From assembly GCA_041741375.1 (NCBI GenBank), contig JBGSKF010000224.1, positions 1 to 23,345 of the forward strand: DNA of 23,345 nt, read 5' to 3'. Numbering within the stretch: position 1 is the stretch's first letter; the number at the start of each line of letters is the position of its first letter. A model generated the notes under the pieces. It was given only the letters and a program-made list of their open reading frames with translations, made no database searches and was not told the origin of the DNA. The DNA is from OFTM291 sp041741375 (GTDB taxonomy: Bacteria; Gemmatimonadota; Gemmatimonadetes; Gemmatimonadales; GWC2-71-9). Positions 1 through 8,724 of the stretch are shown here, piece by piece. The position numbers and the translations under genes were made by a program.

Positions 1-1
1 A

Positions 2-2824
2 TCGGCGCGTCCCACCGCCGATGCGCGCCGCGTGGCCGGGCACCTGCGGCGCTGCGGGCGGTACGCCCTCGTGGCGGCCCTCCCTCCGAACGGCGGGACA
101 GTCTCCCTGGCGGCGGGCCTCGAGCGCATCGAGGTCCGCACCATCTCCCTCTCCCGCCCCACTCCCGACGACCTCTCCGTGCTGGCCCGCTGCAACCGGG
201 GAGAGGGGGACGGATCCGATCATCCCTTGGCCCGGCTCCGCCGGATCGCCGACGCACTCGCGACACTCCCCCTCGGCGACCGCTTCTTTCGCGCCTTCCG
301 GACCACGCTTGTCGACATGCGGGAGGCCCTTTCCGCCCGGATACCCGTCTCCATCCGTCATGAACTGGTGCTGCTCCAGCTCACCCGCATCCTCTTCCTC
401 CACTTCGTGCAGGCCCGCGGGTGGCTCGACGGCCGTCCCGCTTTCCTGGCGGAGCTGCTGGAGACCTGTCTCCGCCGCGGAGGCGACCTGCAGCGGGATG
501 TGCTGGACCCGCTCTTCTTCGGCACCTTCAACCTGCCGCCGGAACGACGGGCCCGGCGCGCCCGGGGCTTTGGTCCCCTCCCCTTCCTGAACGGCGGGCT
601 GTTCGAGCGCCAGGCGATCGAGCGCCGCTGGCCTGTGGTCATTCCCACCGAGCAGTGGCGGAACGCCTTCGACGATCTCTTCCTCCGCTACCACTTCACC
701 GGACTCGCCGGGGGACCGGAGAGCGTCGACCCCGAGATGCTGGGCCGAGTGTTCGAAGGGGTGATGGATCCCGAGGAGCGGCATGCTTCGGGGACCTACT
801 ACACGCCACCTCCGCTGGTGAACGCCCTCCTGGGGGACGCTCTGGCCGCCTGGCTCTCCCGGCGTCTCGGCATCCCGCTTGGGGAGGCGGAGGACCGTCT
901 CCTCGATCCCGACGGTGTGGTCCACGCCGTCATGCGCGACATCCGGATCCTCGACCCCGCCGTGGGATCGGGCGCCTTTCTGGTGGCCGCCTTGCGCCGC
1001 CTCTCCGGCCTCGACCCCGAGCCTCTCTCCCTGGCCCAGCGACGGCGGCGCATCCTCGCCACCTCGCTCCATGGTGTGGACCGGAACCCCAACGCCGTCC
1101 GGCTCACCGAACTCCGCCTCTGGCTCGAGCTGCTCACCGGCGATGCCGATCTGGGCCCCGACCTCCTGCTCCCTCTGCCCAACCTCGACGGCGCTATCCG
1201 GCAGGGCGATTCCCTTTTCGCCCCGGCCGACCTGGTGACCACGGGCCTTCCCCCCTCGGCCATCACCCGTCTCATCGAGGTCCGCGGCTCCCTGGAGCAG
1301 GCGCACGGTCCCGAGCGACGACCGGCGGTGCGCGCCCTCCGGTTGGCGGAGCTCGCGGTCTGGAAGGCGTTGCTGGCGGACACCGAGCGACGCTGGTCGG
1401 ACCGCATCACCGAACTTCATGCGGCGGTGCGGTCACCCGATCTCTTCGGGGAGACGGTACGGTCTCCCTCCCTCCAGCAGGCGCTGGCCGATGCGCGACA
1501 GAAGAGGCGGGAGGTGCGCCTGCTCCGGCAGCGGCTCCGGCTCACCGGGGAACTTCCGTGGTTCCATTATGCGGTGCAGTTCGCGGACACAATGGAGAGC
1601 CGGGGAGGCTTCGACCTGGTCGTCGGCAACCCGCCGTGGGTGCGCGCCGAGTCGTTGTCGCGCGGGGAGCGGGACCGGCTGCGGGGGCGGTACCGCTGGT
1701 GGACGGCGGGACCGGGCACGCGGGGGTACCGTCACCAGCCCGATCTCTCCATCGCTTTCCTGCAGCGCGCGTTCGAACTCGCGCGGCCGGGAGGGATCGT
1801 GGGGTTCGTGCTCCCCGGCAAGTTGCTGACCGCGAGTTATGCCACCCGGGCGCGTCATGCGATGGCGGCGTCGGCCACGATCAATGTGGCGAGTGATCTC
1901 ACCGGCGATGCCCGCGCCCGGTTCGACGCCACGGTGTACCCGATGGCCCTCGTGGCCTGCCGGGAGCCACCCGCGGCGATGCATGCGGTTCGCACCGGTC
2001 TCGGGAATCGCGAGGAGACCGTCTCCCAGACCCATCTCGCCGGTGGTGGTCCCTGGATCCTCCTTCCCGACCGGATGAAGGACCTGGTGATGCGGCTCCA
2101 GGCGTCGGGCCCCTCGGTGGGGGACCAGTGGCACTGTCACCTGGGTGTGAAGACCGGGTGCAATCGCGTGCTACTGGATCCTCCGGAGACGCTGGAACCC
2201 ACGGTGATTCGGCGCGCGGTCCGCGGGCGCGATGTGGGTCCCTTCGCGCTGACGGGCGGAGTCAGGTTGCTCTGGGGATATCACGCGAACGGGAGAGTTC
2301 GCTCCCAGCTTCCCCGGCGGGCAGCCGCCTACTGTGCCGAGCACGAGGCGGAGCTCCGGGAGCGCGCCGACTATCGCGACGGCCCGCTCTGGCAGCTCTT
2401 CCGGACCGAGGCTCTCCAGGCGGAGGCCTGCGTGGTGTGGGCCGATCTGGCCCCGCAACTGGGCGCCGCCGTGCTGCTCGACCCCGGGCGATCCCTCGTC
2501 CCCCTCAACACCTGCTACCTGATCCCGGCACCTCGCCGGGAGGCACGGGCCCTCGCCGCCTGGTTCAACTCGACCTGGATCCGCGCGCTGGCGGCTCTCG
2601 TGGCCGATCCCGCCGCCTCGGGCTACCGGCGGTTCAATGCGCGCGTGGTGTCGAGTCTCCCCTGCCCCGGGGTCATCCTCAGCGATCCCACCCTCACAGA
2701 CTGGGACAGCAGCCGCTCCCAGGACGACCTGGACGACTTCACCGGCACCTTTCTCCAGCTCTCCCCCGGAGACCATGACACTCTGGCGACGCTCCGCGCT
2801 GCGACCCCCCATTCTCGTCGCTGA
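2..2824 (+). CDS. Class I SAM-dependent DNA (adenine-type) methyltransferase, Eco57I/PglX/DrmMI-like, 5'-truncated by window edge
   Basis: The reading frame is open to the first base, so the true start lies upstream; a GTG at 32 is only the first internal candidate. Residue numbers count from base 2. A GTYYTP segment near 264 is typical of Eco57I-type and PglX-like methylases. Motif I (LDPAVGSGAF) lies near 317 and motif IV NPPW at about 543, both hallmarks of amino-methyltransferases of the N6-adenine class. The region after 600 would be the target-recognition part. No PD-(D/E)XK nuclease motif is visible in the part present, but an N-terminal one could be cut off. The last 50 bases overlap the downstream helicase gene, which implies co-translation. 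The expected role is DNA modification in a restriction or phage-defence system. A type IIG enzyme or a DISARM/BREX methylase are the alternatives; the visible part does not decide between them. Confidence 0.85.
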   Translation, partial: SARPTADARRVAGHLRRCGRYALVAALPPNGGTVSLAAGLERIEVRTISLSRPTPDDLSVLARCNRGEGDGSDHPLARLRRIADALATLPLGDRFFRAFRTTLVDMREALSARIPVSIRHELVLLQLTRILFLHFVQARGWLDGRPAFLAELLETCLRRGGDLQRDVLDPLFFGTFNLPPERRARRARGFGPLPFLNGGLFERQAIERRWPVVIPTEQWRNAFDDLFLRYHFTGLAGGPESVDPEMLGRVFEGVMDPEERHASGTYYTPPPLVNALLGDALAAWLSRRLGIPLGEAEDRLLDPDGVVHAVMRDIRILDPAVGSGAFLVAALRRLSGLDPEPLSLAQRRRRILATSLHGVDRNPNAVRLTELRLWLELLTGDADLGPDLLLPLPNLDGAIRQGDSLFAPADLVTTGLPPSAITRLIEVRGSLEQAHGPERRPAVRALRLAELAVWKALLADTERRWSDRITELHAAVRSPDLFGETVRSPSLQQALADARQKRREVRLLRQRLRLTGELPWFHYAVQFADTMESRGGFDLVVGNPPWVRAESLSRGERDRLRGRYRWWTAGPGTRGYRHQPDLSIAFLQRAFELARPGGIVGFVLPGKLLTASYATRARHAMAASATINVASDLTGDARARFDATVYPMALVACREPPAAMHAVRTGLGNREETVSQTHLAGGGPWILLPDRMKDLVMRLQASGPSVGDQWHCHLGVKTGCNRVLLDPPETLEPTVIRRAVRGRDVGPFALTGGVRLLWGYHANGRVRSQLPRRAAAYCAEHEAELRERADYRDGPLWQLFRTEALQAEACVVWADLAPQLGAAVLLDPGRSLVPLNTCYLIPAPRREARALAAWFNSTWIRALAALVADPAASGYRRFNARVVSSLPCPGVILSDPTLTDWDSSRSQDDLDDFTGTFLQLSPGDHDTLATLRAATPHSRR

Positions 2825-5024
2825 ATCACTCCGCGACGGGGAGCATCTCCTCACCGGAACCATCCTTCCCCCGGGAGAGGCGGTCCCCGCGCTGGTGGCG
2901 GCGGCCATCGCCCGGGTGCTCCGCCCGGTGAGTCGTCCCGACGCCGTTCCCCCTTCATGGCTCCGTCCCCCCCAGGTCTGGCCCTTCCGCCGAGCACTCG
3001 GCGCCCTGGATCGCCACAGCGGCGCGATGCTGGCGCTGCCGACGGGGAGTGGGAAAACCTGGATCGCTCTGGCGGTGGCGCGGACCCTGGCACCGGGACC
3101 GGTCGGCGTGGTGGCCCCGGCGGTGCTGCTGCCCCAGTGGCGCGACGTGGCGGCCCGGTGCGGGGTGCCGATCGTGGCCCTGTCGATGGAGTCGTTCAGC
3201 CGAGGACCGAAACCTCTGCCCCCGCACCCATTGGTGATCGTCGATGAGGCGCATCGTCTGCGGAACCCCGGGACCCAGCGGTACCGCCGGTTGGCTCGCG
3301 CGCTCATCGGCCATCGGGTCCTCTTCCTCACGGCCACTCCGGTCGTGAACCGGCTCGAGGATCTCGGACAGGTGCTGCGACTCGGCATCCCCACCGATGC
3401 GCTGGCTCCCGCCGGGCTCCCCGACCTGGTCCTGAGCCCTCACCCCCGGCCGATGGTGGTGGACGCGCTGGGTGAGGTGGTGATCACCGGTCCCCACCCG
3501 ACGGCGCCCCTGGCGGTCCACCGCACGGTGACATGGTCCGTGCCGCCGGGAATCCGGGATCTCATTCAGGGAGTGTCAACCCTTGCCTGCACCGGCGACG
3601 AGGCGGGGCGTTCCCTGCTGCGCCACACCTTCTGGACCGCGCTCGCCTCGAGTCCGGCGGCACTCCGGATGGCCCTCGTGCGCTATCGGTCCCTTCTTCT
3701 GCATGCTGCCGACGCCGCACGGGCCGGGCGAGGGGTGACTCGGCGGGAGCTGCATCGCCTGCTCGGGCAGGAACCGGAGCAGCTCCTGCTCTGGGAGTTG
3801 CTGGGAGACGATGGACCCGTCACCCTCCCGCTCGACGACCTGCACCGGCTCGCCCCGATGCTCGAGGCGGTGGGGGCCGAGTGCGCAGAGCCGGACGACA
3901 AGCTCCTTCGCCTCCGTCCGCTCCTGGCGGAGGGTCCTCCGACGATCGTGTTCACCACCCGCGCGGCGACGGTCACCTGGCTCCGCCGTCATCTGAAACC
4001 CCAAGTCCACTGGTGCACCGGGAGCGCGGCGGGTGTCGATGCGCTGCGGTGCGACCGGGACGCGGTGCTCCAGCGATTCCGTCCCGGCGGAGGGGCTGCG
4101 CCCGGCGATGTGCTGGTCACCACTGATGTCTCGTCGGAAGGGCTCGACCTGCAGGGCGCGGGCCGTGTGGTGCATTATGACCTGCCCTGGTCGCCCCTTC
4201 GGATGGCGCAACGCACCGGACGGATCCGACGCCCCGGGTCGCTGCACGCCAACGTGGAGGTCATTGCGTTTCATCCTCCGCCGGAGATCGAACAGCATCT
4301 CGGTCAACTCGCCATCCTGGACCGGAAGCGCTCCCTCCCCCCGCTTGTGGGTCTCGGTGAGAACGAGGACGCCCCCTGGCGATGGCGCGACGCCCTGGCC
4401 CGGCTGTGGGAGGATCGTCCCTGGCACTCGGGGGTTTCCTGGATTCCCGACGCTCCGGACGGGCTCCTGGTGGGCCTCCGGCTCAGGGTCCGCGGGCGCA
4501 CGATCGGTGGCCGCTGCTGGTGGTGGTCCGAGGGACGATGGACCGAGGGGGTGCTCGCCGTCTCCGATGCTCTCACCCGGGCGGATCGGCCAGCCGCACC
4601 GATGCCCTCCCCGGCGCTCCTGAGAACGGTGGCGCTCCTGGTGTCGGAGCCGGTGGCCCGGACGACGCGCGAGATGCACGCCCGTCACTGGCCCCTGGCC
4701 CGGGAGGGTGTCCGCGGGGTTCTCCTCTCCCGGCTCTTCCGGCTCGGCCAGCAGGCGGCCCGGGCCCGGGATCACCGCATGGTGGCCGCGATCGGTTCCG
4801 CCGTGAGCTTCGTGCGACGGGGTCACACGGCGGGAGAGGAGCCGTGGCTCACAGAATTACTGGCGCTTCCCGCGTCGCGTCTGCCGGCGTGGACGGCGAC
4901 GCTCCCGGAGCACGAGGTCGTGATCACGCCCCGGGTGGAAATGGTCGGAGTCCTTGCGTTCGGAGGTTTGAAGTCTGTCGGACCATTCACAAACGGCTCA
5001 TACCGGGAGAAGCGTGAGCCTTGA
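2775..5024 (+). CDS. SNF2-family DEAD/DEAH-type helicase (defence-associated)
   Basis: A 749-residue superfamily 2 ATPase. Walker A is LPTGSGKTW (about residues 96-104), Walker B is the DEAH box in IVDEAHRLRN, and motif III is LFLTATP. The C-terminal lobe carries VLVTTDVSSEGLDLQ and motif VI QRTGRIRR, as in RapA/HepA-like SNF2 enzymes. The ATG at 2775 is chosen because GGAG lies 4 nt upstream and the helicase sequence begins there; residues encoded further upstream are out-of-frame methylase sequence. The 50-nt overlap with the methylase gene argues for a single transcript. The family uses ATP hydrolysis to translocate on double-stranded DNA. Next to a DNA methylase it probably works in restriction or invader recognition, as DrmD does with DrmMI in class 1 DISARM. 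No drmA, drmB or drmC partner follows, so the system is not assigned. About 300 C-terminal residues match no domain I recognise. Confidence 0.88.
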   Translation: MTLWRRSALRPPILVAESLRDGEHLLTGTILPPGEAVPALVAAAIARVLRPVSRPDAVPPSWLRPPQVWPFRRALGALDRHSGAMLALPTGSGKTWIALAVARTLAPGPVGVVAPAVLLPQWRDVAARCGVPIVALSMESFSRGPKPLPPHPLVIVDEAHRLRNPGTQRYRRLARALIGHRVLFLTATPVVNRLEDLGQVLRLGIPTDALAPAGLPDLVLSPHPRPMVVDALGEVVITGPHPTAPLAVHRTVTWSVPPGIRDLIQGVSTLACTGDEAGRSLLRHTFWTALASSPAALRMALVRYRSLLLHAADAARAGRGVTRRELHRLLGQEPEQLLLWELLGDDGPVTLPLDDLHRLAPMLEAVGAECAEPDDKLLRLRPLLAEGPPTIVFTTRAATVTWLRRHLKPQVHWCTGSAAGVDALRCDRDAVLQRFRPGGGAAPGDVLVTTDVSSEGLDLQGAGRVVHYDLPWSPLRMAQRTGRIRRPGSLHANVEVIAFHPPPEIEQHLGQLAILDRKRSLPPLVGLGENEDAPWRWRDALARLWEDRPWHSGVSWIPDAPDGLLVGLRLRVRGRTIGGRCWWWSEGRWTEGVLAVSDALTRADRPAAPMPSPALLRTVALLVSEPVARTTREMHARHWPLAREGVRGVLLSRLFRLGQQAARARDHRMVAAIGSAVSFVRRGHTAGEEPWLTELLALPASRLPAWTATLPEHEVVITPRVEMVGVLAFGGLKSVGPFTNGSYREKREP

Positions 5025-5071
5025 CGGTCCACCGTTTCATCCGCGACAACTGATGGGGCAGGGGTGCCCAT

Positions 5072-5140
5072 GCCGTCATTGCGAGGGCCCGCAGGGCCCG
5101 TGGCACTCTCGTGTGCCCATGCCGCCTCGCGATGACATGG
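5072..5140. repeat. Dispersed hairpin repeat (GTCATTGCGAGG type)
   Basis: GTCATTGCGAGG at 5075-5086 is matched by CCTCGCGATGAC at 5125-5136, an inverted pair with one mismatch. An inner GGGCCC pair lies at 5086-5099. Elements bearing CGTCATTGCGAG at one end and CTCGCAATGAC at the other are common dispersed repeats in many bacterial genomes. It sits between convergent genes, so the transcript hairpin could serve as a bidirectional terminator. It also supplies the last codons and the stop of the AttH fusion gene. Confidence 0.7.
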
Positions 5141-6572
5141 ACCGGAAGGTCTCGAAGAACCCCGACCCGCTGTCACTCACCGTTGATCCTCCCACCCGGG
5201 CCTCGACCCGCCAGCGCCCCCGCATCTGCAGAAACGCCTGGCGCAGATTCCCATCCAGCCCGCCCGGGGTCGCATGGAGATCCTGCACCTCCACCTCCAG
5301 CCGGAGCGTGTCCCGCTCCCGGCTCGCCACAAGGGTGAACCGCGCCGGACCCTCCACGCCCCACACCCCCGTCTCCTGCCTTCCCTCGTACCCGATCGTC
5401 CGGAACCGGAACACTTGGCGGAGTCCCGCCGAATCGACCAACGCCAGGAAGAACGGCGCGTTCCCCGGCGCCTCCTCCCCCTCTCGCACCCCACCGTACA
5501 GCAGATCGTAACGGGTCCCCTGCCCCGCTCCCCACTCCCAGGTGATGTTGCGCCACACCCCCCAGTTGTGATCGTGATAGGCCGAAGCACCCGCGAGCCA
5601 CCGGCAGCGCCCTCTCAGGCAGAGCCGGCCGGTGGCTTGGGCCCGCAACGCCGGCACCACGTAGCCCGACCGGAAACCACCTCCCTCGTTGAGCTCGATC
5701 GGTGGGAAGTACCGGTGCGTGGCGGGTGTCACGGTGAGATCGATGGTCAGGGTACCATCGGGGCCCCTCGCCTGGCCGGACAGGATGTACTGTCCACCGC
5801 GCTGATGAACGCTCGCGGCACCCAGTTCGAGATCGGCCCGGGTGGTGTCGAACACGATCTGATCACCGGACACCCGCGTCTCGTAGCGAACATGCCGCCC
5901 GTCGGGTCGCCTCGCCGTCACCAGGAGTTGTCCCCCGAACTGATCGGTCCCCGGAGCGCCACTGACCAGGTAGGTGATGTACCACCACTCATCTCCATCC
6001 CCCACGTTGAAATAGTGCCACTCTGCCCAGGTCGAATCAGGAGTCTCGGGATGGTGAAACCGGTCGAGGTCGTCGTAGAGCTGCTGCGGCGTGGGGGCAA
6101 ACCACCGGGTGTCCGCGGGGGTGTCCTCCCAGACCCCCCCGAGGATTTCGAGTCCCGATCCGACTTCCCGGGCCCGGCTCGGGATCTCCCCCCCTGCTCG
6201 AACCGGATGCACCGCGCCATCCGGGGTCTGGAGATAGAGCAGCTTGTCCTCGATTACCGGACTCACCGCCCGCACCGCCTCCCCTTCCCGGGGACCGCCC
6301 AGCGTCATCCTCTGCAGGAACCTGGCCCGGTCCACGCCGAGAAACATCCCCCGCAACGCTCCGGTGCGGAGCGCCTCAAGGTCGATCCCCTGCGGGAGCA
6401 CCGTCACCTCGCCTCCACCAACCAGCCGGACATCCCGGGACTGGACCAGCATCGCCTCCCCCACCGAGAGAAGCACGATCATGACGCCCACACCCACCGC
6501 AAACCCGGCCAGGAGGGCCACCGCCCTCGCCTTCTTTTCCATCAGATGACGGAACGCCAGAATGAGAAGCAT
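5076..6572 (-). CDS. Fusion of ABC permease N-terminal half with CrtC/AttH lipocalin-like domain
   Basis: A 498-residue protein. Residues 1-50 resemble the start of MacB/FtsX permeases: a short basic cytoplasmic end, one membrane helix at about 16-40, then an extracytoplasmic stretch to about 155. From about 180 (WHYFNVGDGDEWWY) to about 477 it looks like the AttH/hydroxyneurosporene-synthase (CrtC) lipocalin-like family, with the diagnostic YHDHNWG at 332-338. The three C-terminal permease helices are missing. The start codon overlaps the ATPase stop (TGATG), so the two proteins are made together. The expected place is membrane-anchored with the lipocalin part outside the cytoplasm, handling a lipophilic substrate; that is inference. 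The final roughly 21 residues after FFETF are encoded by a dispersed repeat and are unlikely to be native. AttH-like proteins beside ABC exporters are known; a fusion to half a permease is unusual. Confidence 0.78.
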   Translation of the reverse strand: MLLILAFRHLMEKKARAVALLAGFAVGVGVMIVLLSVGEAMLVQSRDVRLVGGGEVTVLPQGIDLEALRTGALRGMFLGVDRARFLQRMTLGGPREGEAVRAVSPVIEDKLLYLQTPDGAVHPVRAGGEIPSRAREVGSGLEILGGVWEDTPADTRWFAPTPQQLYDDLDRFHHPETPDSTWAEWHYFNVGDGDEWWYITYLVSGAPGTDQFGGQLLVTARRPDGRHVRYETRVSGDQIVFDTTRADLELGAASVHQRGGQYILSGQARGPDGTLTIDLTVTPATHRYFPPIELNEGGGFRSGYVVPALRAQATGRLCLRGRCRWLAGASAYHDHNWGVWRNITWEWGAGQGTRYDLLYGGVREGEEAPGNAPFFLALVDSAGLRQVFRFRTIGYEGRQETGVWGVEGPARFTLVASRERDTLRLEVEVQDLHATPGGLDGNLRQAFLQMRGRWRVEARVGGSTVSDSGSGFFETFRSMSSRGGMGTRECHGPCGPSQ

Positions 6573-7255
6573 CAGGCCGACTGCTCCGCGGCCACCCGGC
6601 CGTCCAGCAACTCCACCACGCGCGACGCCGCGGCGGCCAGGTGAGCGTCGTGCGTCACCACTACGATCGTGGTGCCATCCCGGTTGAGGCGGCGGAAGAG
6701 CGCCAGGATCTCCCTCCCCGTCGCCATGTCGAGCTCCCCGGTCGGTTCATCCGCCAGGATCACAGCGGGCCGGTTGGCCAGCGCCCGGGCGATCGCCACC
6801 CGCTGCATCTCGCCTCCCGAGAGTTCCGTGGCCCGGTGGTGCATCCGGTCTCCCAGTCCCACATAGTGGAGGAGCTCCTCCGCCCGGGCACGCCGCTCCC
6901 CCTTTCCCGACCCCGCTTCGGCCAGGGGAAGTTCCACGTTTTCCCGGGCGCTCAACACCGGCAGGAGGTGAAAGCGCTGGAACACGAACCCGATCCGTTC
7001 GAGGCGCAGCCGGGTGAGTTCCCGGTCGGTCAGCGCGTCGAGCCGGATCCCCTCGAATTCCACCCACCCGTCGGTGGGGGTGTCGATCCCGCCGAGGAGG
7101 TGCAGGAGGGTCGACTTTCCGCTGCCGCTCGGGCCCGTGATCGCCAGATAGTCGCCGGTTTCCACCGCCACTGACACCCCGCGAACGGCCGAGACCGCGC
7201 GCCCCGGTGTGTCGTAGGCGCGATGCACTTCGCGCGCTTCCAGAATCATGGTCAT
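6572..7255 (-). CDS. ABC transporter ATP-binding protein, LolD/MacB type
   Basis: A 227-residue ABC ATPase, the usual length for the LolD/MacB/FtsE group. Walker A is GPSGSGKST (41-49), the Q-loop glutamine is Q93, the signature is LSGGE (145-149), Walker B is VILADE (165-170) and the switch histidine is H202. It powers FtsX/MacB-type permeases that move substrates from or across the inner membrane without forming a classical import channel. The ATG at 7255 is preferred over one at 7249 because a TACCAT hexamer ends exactly 7 nt before it and there is no Shine-Dalgarno sequence. The stop overlaps the start of the permease-AttH fusion. Its likely permease partners are the two FtsX genes at 8834-11019, separated from it by a sigma/anti-sigma pair. 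Confidence 0.93.
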   Translation of the reverse strand: MTMILEAREVHRAYDTPGRAVSAVRGVSVAVETGDYLAITGPSGSGKSTLLHLLGGIDTPTDGWVEFEGIRLDALTDRELTRLRLERIGFVFQRFHLLPVLSARENVELPLAEAGSGKGERRARAEELLHYVGLGDRMHHRATELSGGEMQRVAIARALANRPAVILADEPTGELDMATGREILALFRRLNRDGTTIVVVTHDAHLAAAASRVVELLDGRVAAEQSA

Positions 7256-7262
7256 GGGCAGG

Positions 7263-7268
7263 ATGGTA
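7263..7268 (-). promoter_or_regulatory. TANNNT -10 element of the ABC ATPase gene (leaderless geometry)
   Basis: TACCAT on the minus strand is followed by 7 nt and the ATG at 7255. No Shine-Dalgarno sequence is present. The spacing would place the transcription start at or next to the start codon. No convincing -35 box is visible. Confidence 0.4.
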
Positions 7269-7306
7269 GCGGGTCCGGAGACCGGGGGCCAACCCCGAAT
7301 GCACAA

Positions 7307-7330
7307 CGCCCGGTCACAGGGGACCGGGCG
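7307..7330 (-). terminator. Hairpin after the anti-sigma gene
   Basis: A perfect 9-bp inverted repeat, CGCCCGGTC and GACCGGGCG, with a 6-nt loop lies 34 bases past the anti-sigma stop. Only a weak T-rich tail follows on the minus strand (TTGTGCATT), so this could be a terminator, an attenuator or an mRNA-stabilising hairpin. If it terminates, the ATPase gene needs its own promoter. Confidence 0.5.
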
Positions 7331-7363
7331 TCTTGTACGACTCACCTCCGACGGGGGAGTGAC

Positions 7364-8092
7364 TCACAGCCGGAGGTGCGCCAGTTCCTTGCCCCGGGGT
7401 GTCGAGCTCACGTTGCTGAGCGACTCCATCGTCAGTGACGCGCCGTACACCGGGCCGAAATCCTGGGGAAGGGTCAGGGTCAGGATCGCCGGATGGGTCG
7501 GATCCACTTTCACCTCGGCACCCTTGACCATCCCGTCGGGGCACATGAACCAGAAGTGGTACGCCTCGCCCGCGGGAGCAGCGGGGATGCCATGGACCAC
7601 GACCTTCCACCGCTTGGTGGAGTTGTCGGCGAAGATGAACATGCCCCCTTCGTAGCCATCTCCCTTGATCGTGGTCTGCAGGATGTGCTGCGCCCGCTGC
7701 ATGATGCCCAGGGTGTCGCTCAGGGCGTCGAGCCGCTCCCGAGTGACCATCAGGGTCGACTCCAGACGGGCCGAGTGCCGGCTCACCAGACCAAGACCCA
7801 CGACGAGAGCCAGCATCGCGGCGATGGCCAGCGGCTGCATCACCCGGCGCCACAGCGGACGGATCTCATGATCCAGCACCGCCACGGTGATCTGCCGGGT
7901 GAAGCCGGGACGCGGAGCCACCGGGCGCACCGCCATCGGAAGCCATCCGAGATCCCGTTCGATCTCCTCGATCGCCTTGCGGCAGTTCTCGCACCGGGGC
8001 AGGTGATCCTCGAAGAGTTCTTCCTCCTGCCGTTCCAGTGCCCGGGCGATGTAAGCCGCCTGGTTCTCGATGTACCAATCGTGAGCGTTCAT
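7364..8092 (-). CDS. Zinc-finger anti-sigma factor with RskA-like C-terminal domain
   Basis: A 242-residue membrane protein. The cytoplasmic N-terminus carries the zinc anti-sigma motif H30-x3-C34-x2-C37, one membrane helix spans about 85-103, and residues about 106-242 resemble the extracytoplasmic RskA domain (for example GIPAAPAGEAYHFWF). The family binds its cognate ECF sigma factor at the membrane and releases it on signal, usually after regulated proteolysis. The ATG at 8092 is chosen over 8101 because it forms an ATGA overlap with the sigma stop and has AAGGA 9 nt upstream, whereas for 8101 that site would abut the start codon. The overlap supports a cognate sigma/anti-sigma pair. Confidence 0.9.
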   Translation of the reverse strand: MNAHDWYIENQAAYIARALERQEEELFEDHLPRCENCRKAIEEIERDLGWLPMAVRPVAPRPGFTRQITVAVLDHEIRPLWRRVMQPLAIAAMLALVVGLGLVSRHSARLESTLMVTRERLDALSDTLGIMQRAQHILQTTIKGDGYEGGMFIFADNSTKRWKVVVHGIPAAPAGEAYHFWFMCPDGMVKGAEVKVDPTHPAILTLTLPQDFGPVYGASLTMESLSNVSSTPRGKELAHLRL

Positions 8093-8724
8093 ACGATCCA
8101 TTCCTTCAGGGTGGCCAGCGTACCGCGCAACCGGCCAAAGGCCAGTCGAAGCCGGGTCTTGACGGTGCCCAGCGGGATCTGCAGCTCCTCCGCAATCTCC
8201 GAATGCGTGAGGCCCCGGTAAAAGGCGAGGTAGATCGCCTTCTGCTGCTCCGGGGGAAGTTCCTTCATCGCCGCCTGCACCTTCTCGTGCACATGCCAGC
8301 CCGGCTGGCCCGCTTCATTCGGCTCCTCCGGCGGGGTGATGGCATCGCCGATGTCCGAATAGATCTCCGCGCGACGGGTCTTGACCACGTGCCGCCGCTG
8401 GGACCGCAGCCGGTCGATCGCCCGGTTCCGGGTGACCCGCAACAGCCACGGCATCAGGCCCCCCTCGGCGTCAGGCGAGATCTCGATCCGGTTCCACGCC
8501 ACATGAAACGACTCCATCACCACTTCCTCCGCCTCGGCCGGATCCGAGAGCATCGACTGCGTCACACCGAGCAACCACGGGGTGGCCAGGTCGATCAACT
8601 CCACCAGGGCCCGCTCATCCCGGGCGATGAGTCGCTTTCGAATCGATGATTCGCGCTCGACCGAGAGAAAACGACGTGTTGCGTTCCTGCCACGGTCCGT
8701 AGTCGGTTGGCTCACAGCTAGCAT
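8089..8724 (-). CDS. ECF RNA polymerase sigma factor (SigK/RpoE-like)
   Basis: A 211-residue sigma factor counted from the ATG at 8724. Region 2 spans about 40-108, with the DPAEAEEVVMESF core-binding and -10-recognition part. Region 4 spans about 150-205, with the helix-turn-helix GLTHSEIAEELQIPLGTVKT that reads the -35. Regions 1 and 3 are absent, as in ECF factors. A GTG at 8715 is an attractive alternative start (208 residues), because TACTAT ends 7 nt before it and covers part of the 8724 ATG. The gene overlaps the anti-sigma gene by ATGA. Three GGAAC sequences upstream suggest autoregulation. It lies between genes of one ABC exporter, which may be in its regulon; that is inference. Confidence 0.93.
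   Translation of the reverse strand: MLAVSQPTTDRGRNATRRFLSVERESSIRKRLIARDERALVELIDLATPWLLGVTQSMLSDPAEAEEVVMESFHVAWNRIEISPDAEGGLMPWLLRVTRNRAIDRLRSQRRHVVKTRRAEIYSDIGDAITPPEEPNEAGQPGWHVHEKVQAAMKELPPEQQKAIYLAFYRGLTHSEIAEELQIPLGTVKTRLRLAFGRLRGTLATLKEWIV

Noticed and set aside
2..5024. A complete DISARM or BREX locus
   Set aside because: Only a methylase and a SNF2 helicase are visible; no drmA/drmB/drmC, pglZ, brxC or brxL-like gene follows, and the upstream side is cut off.
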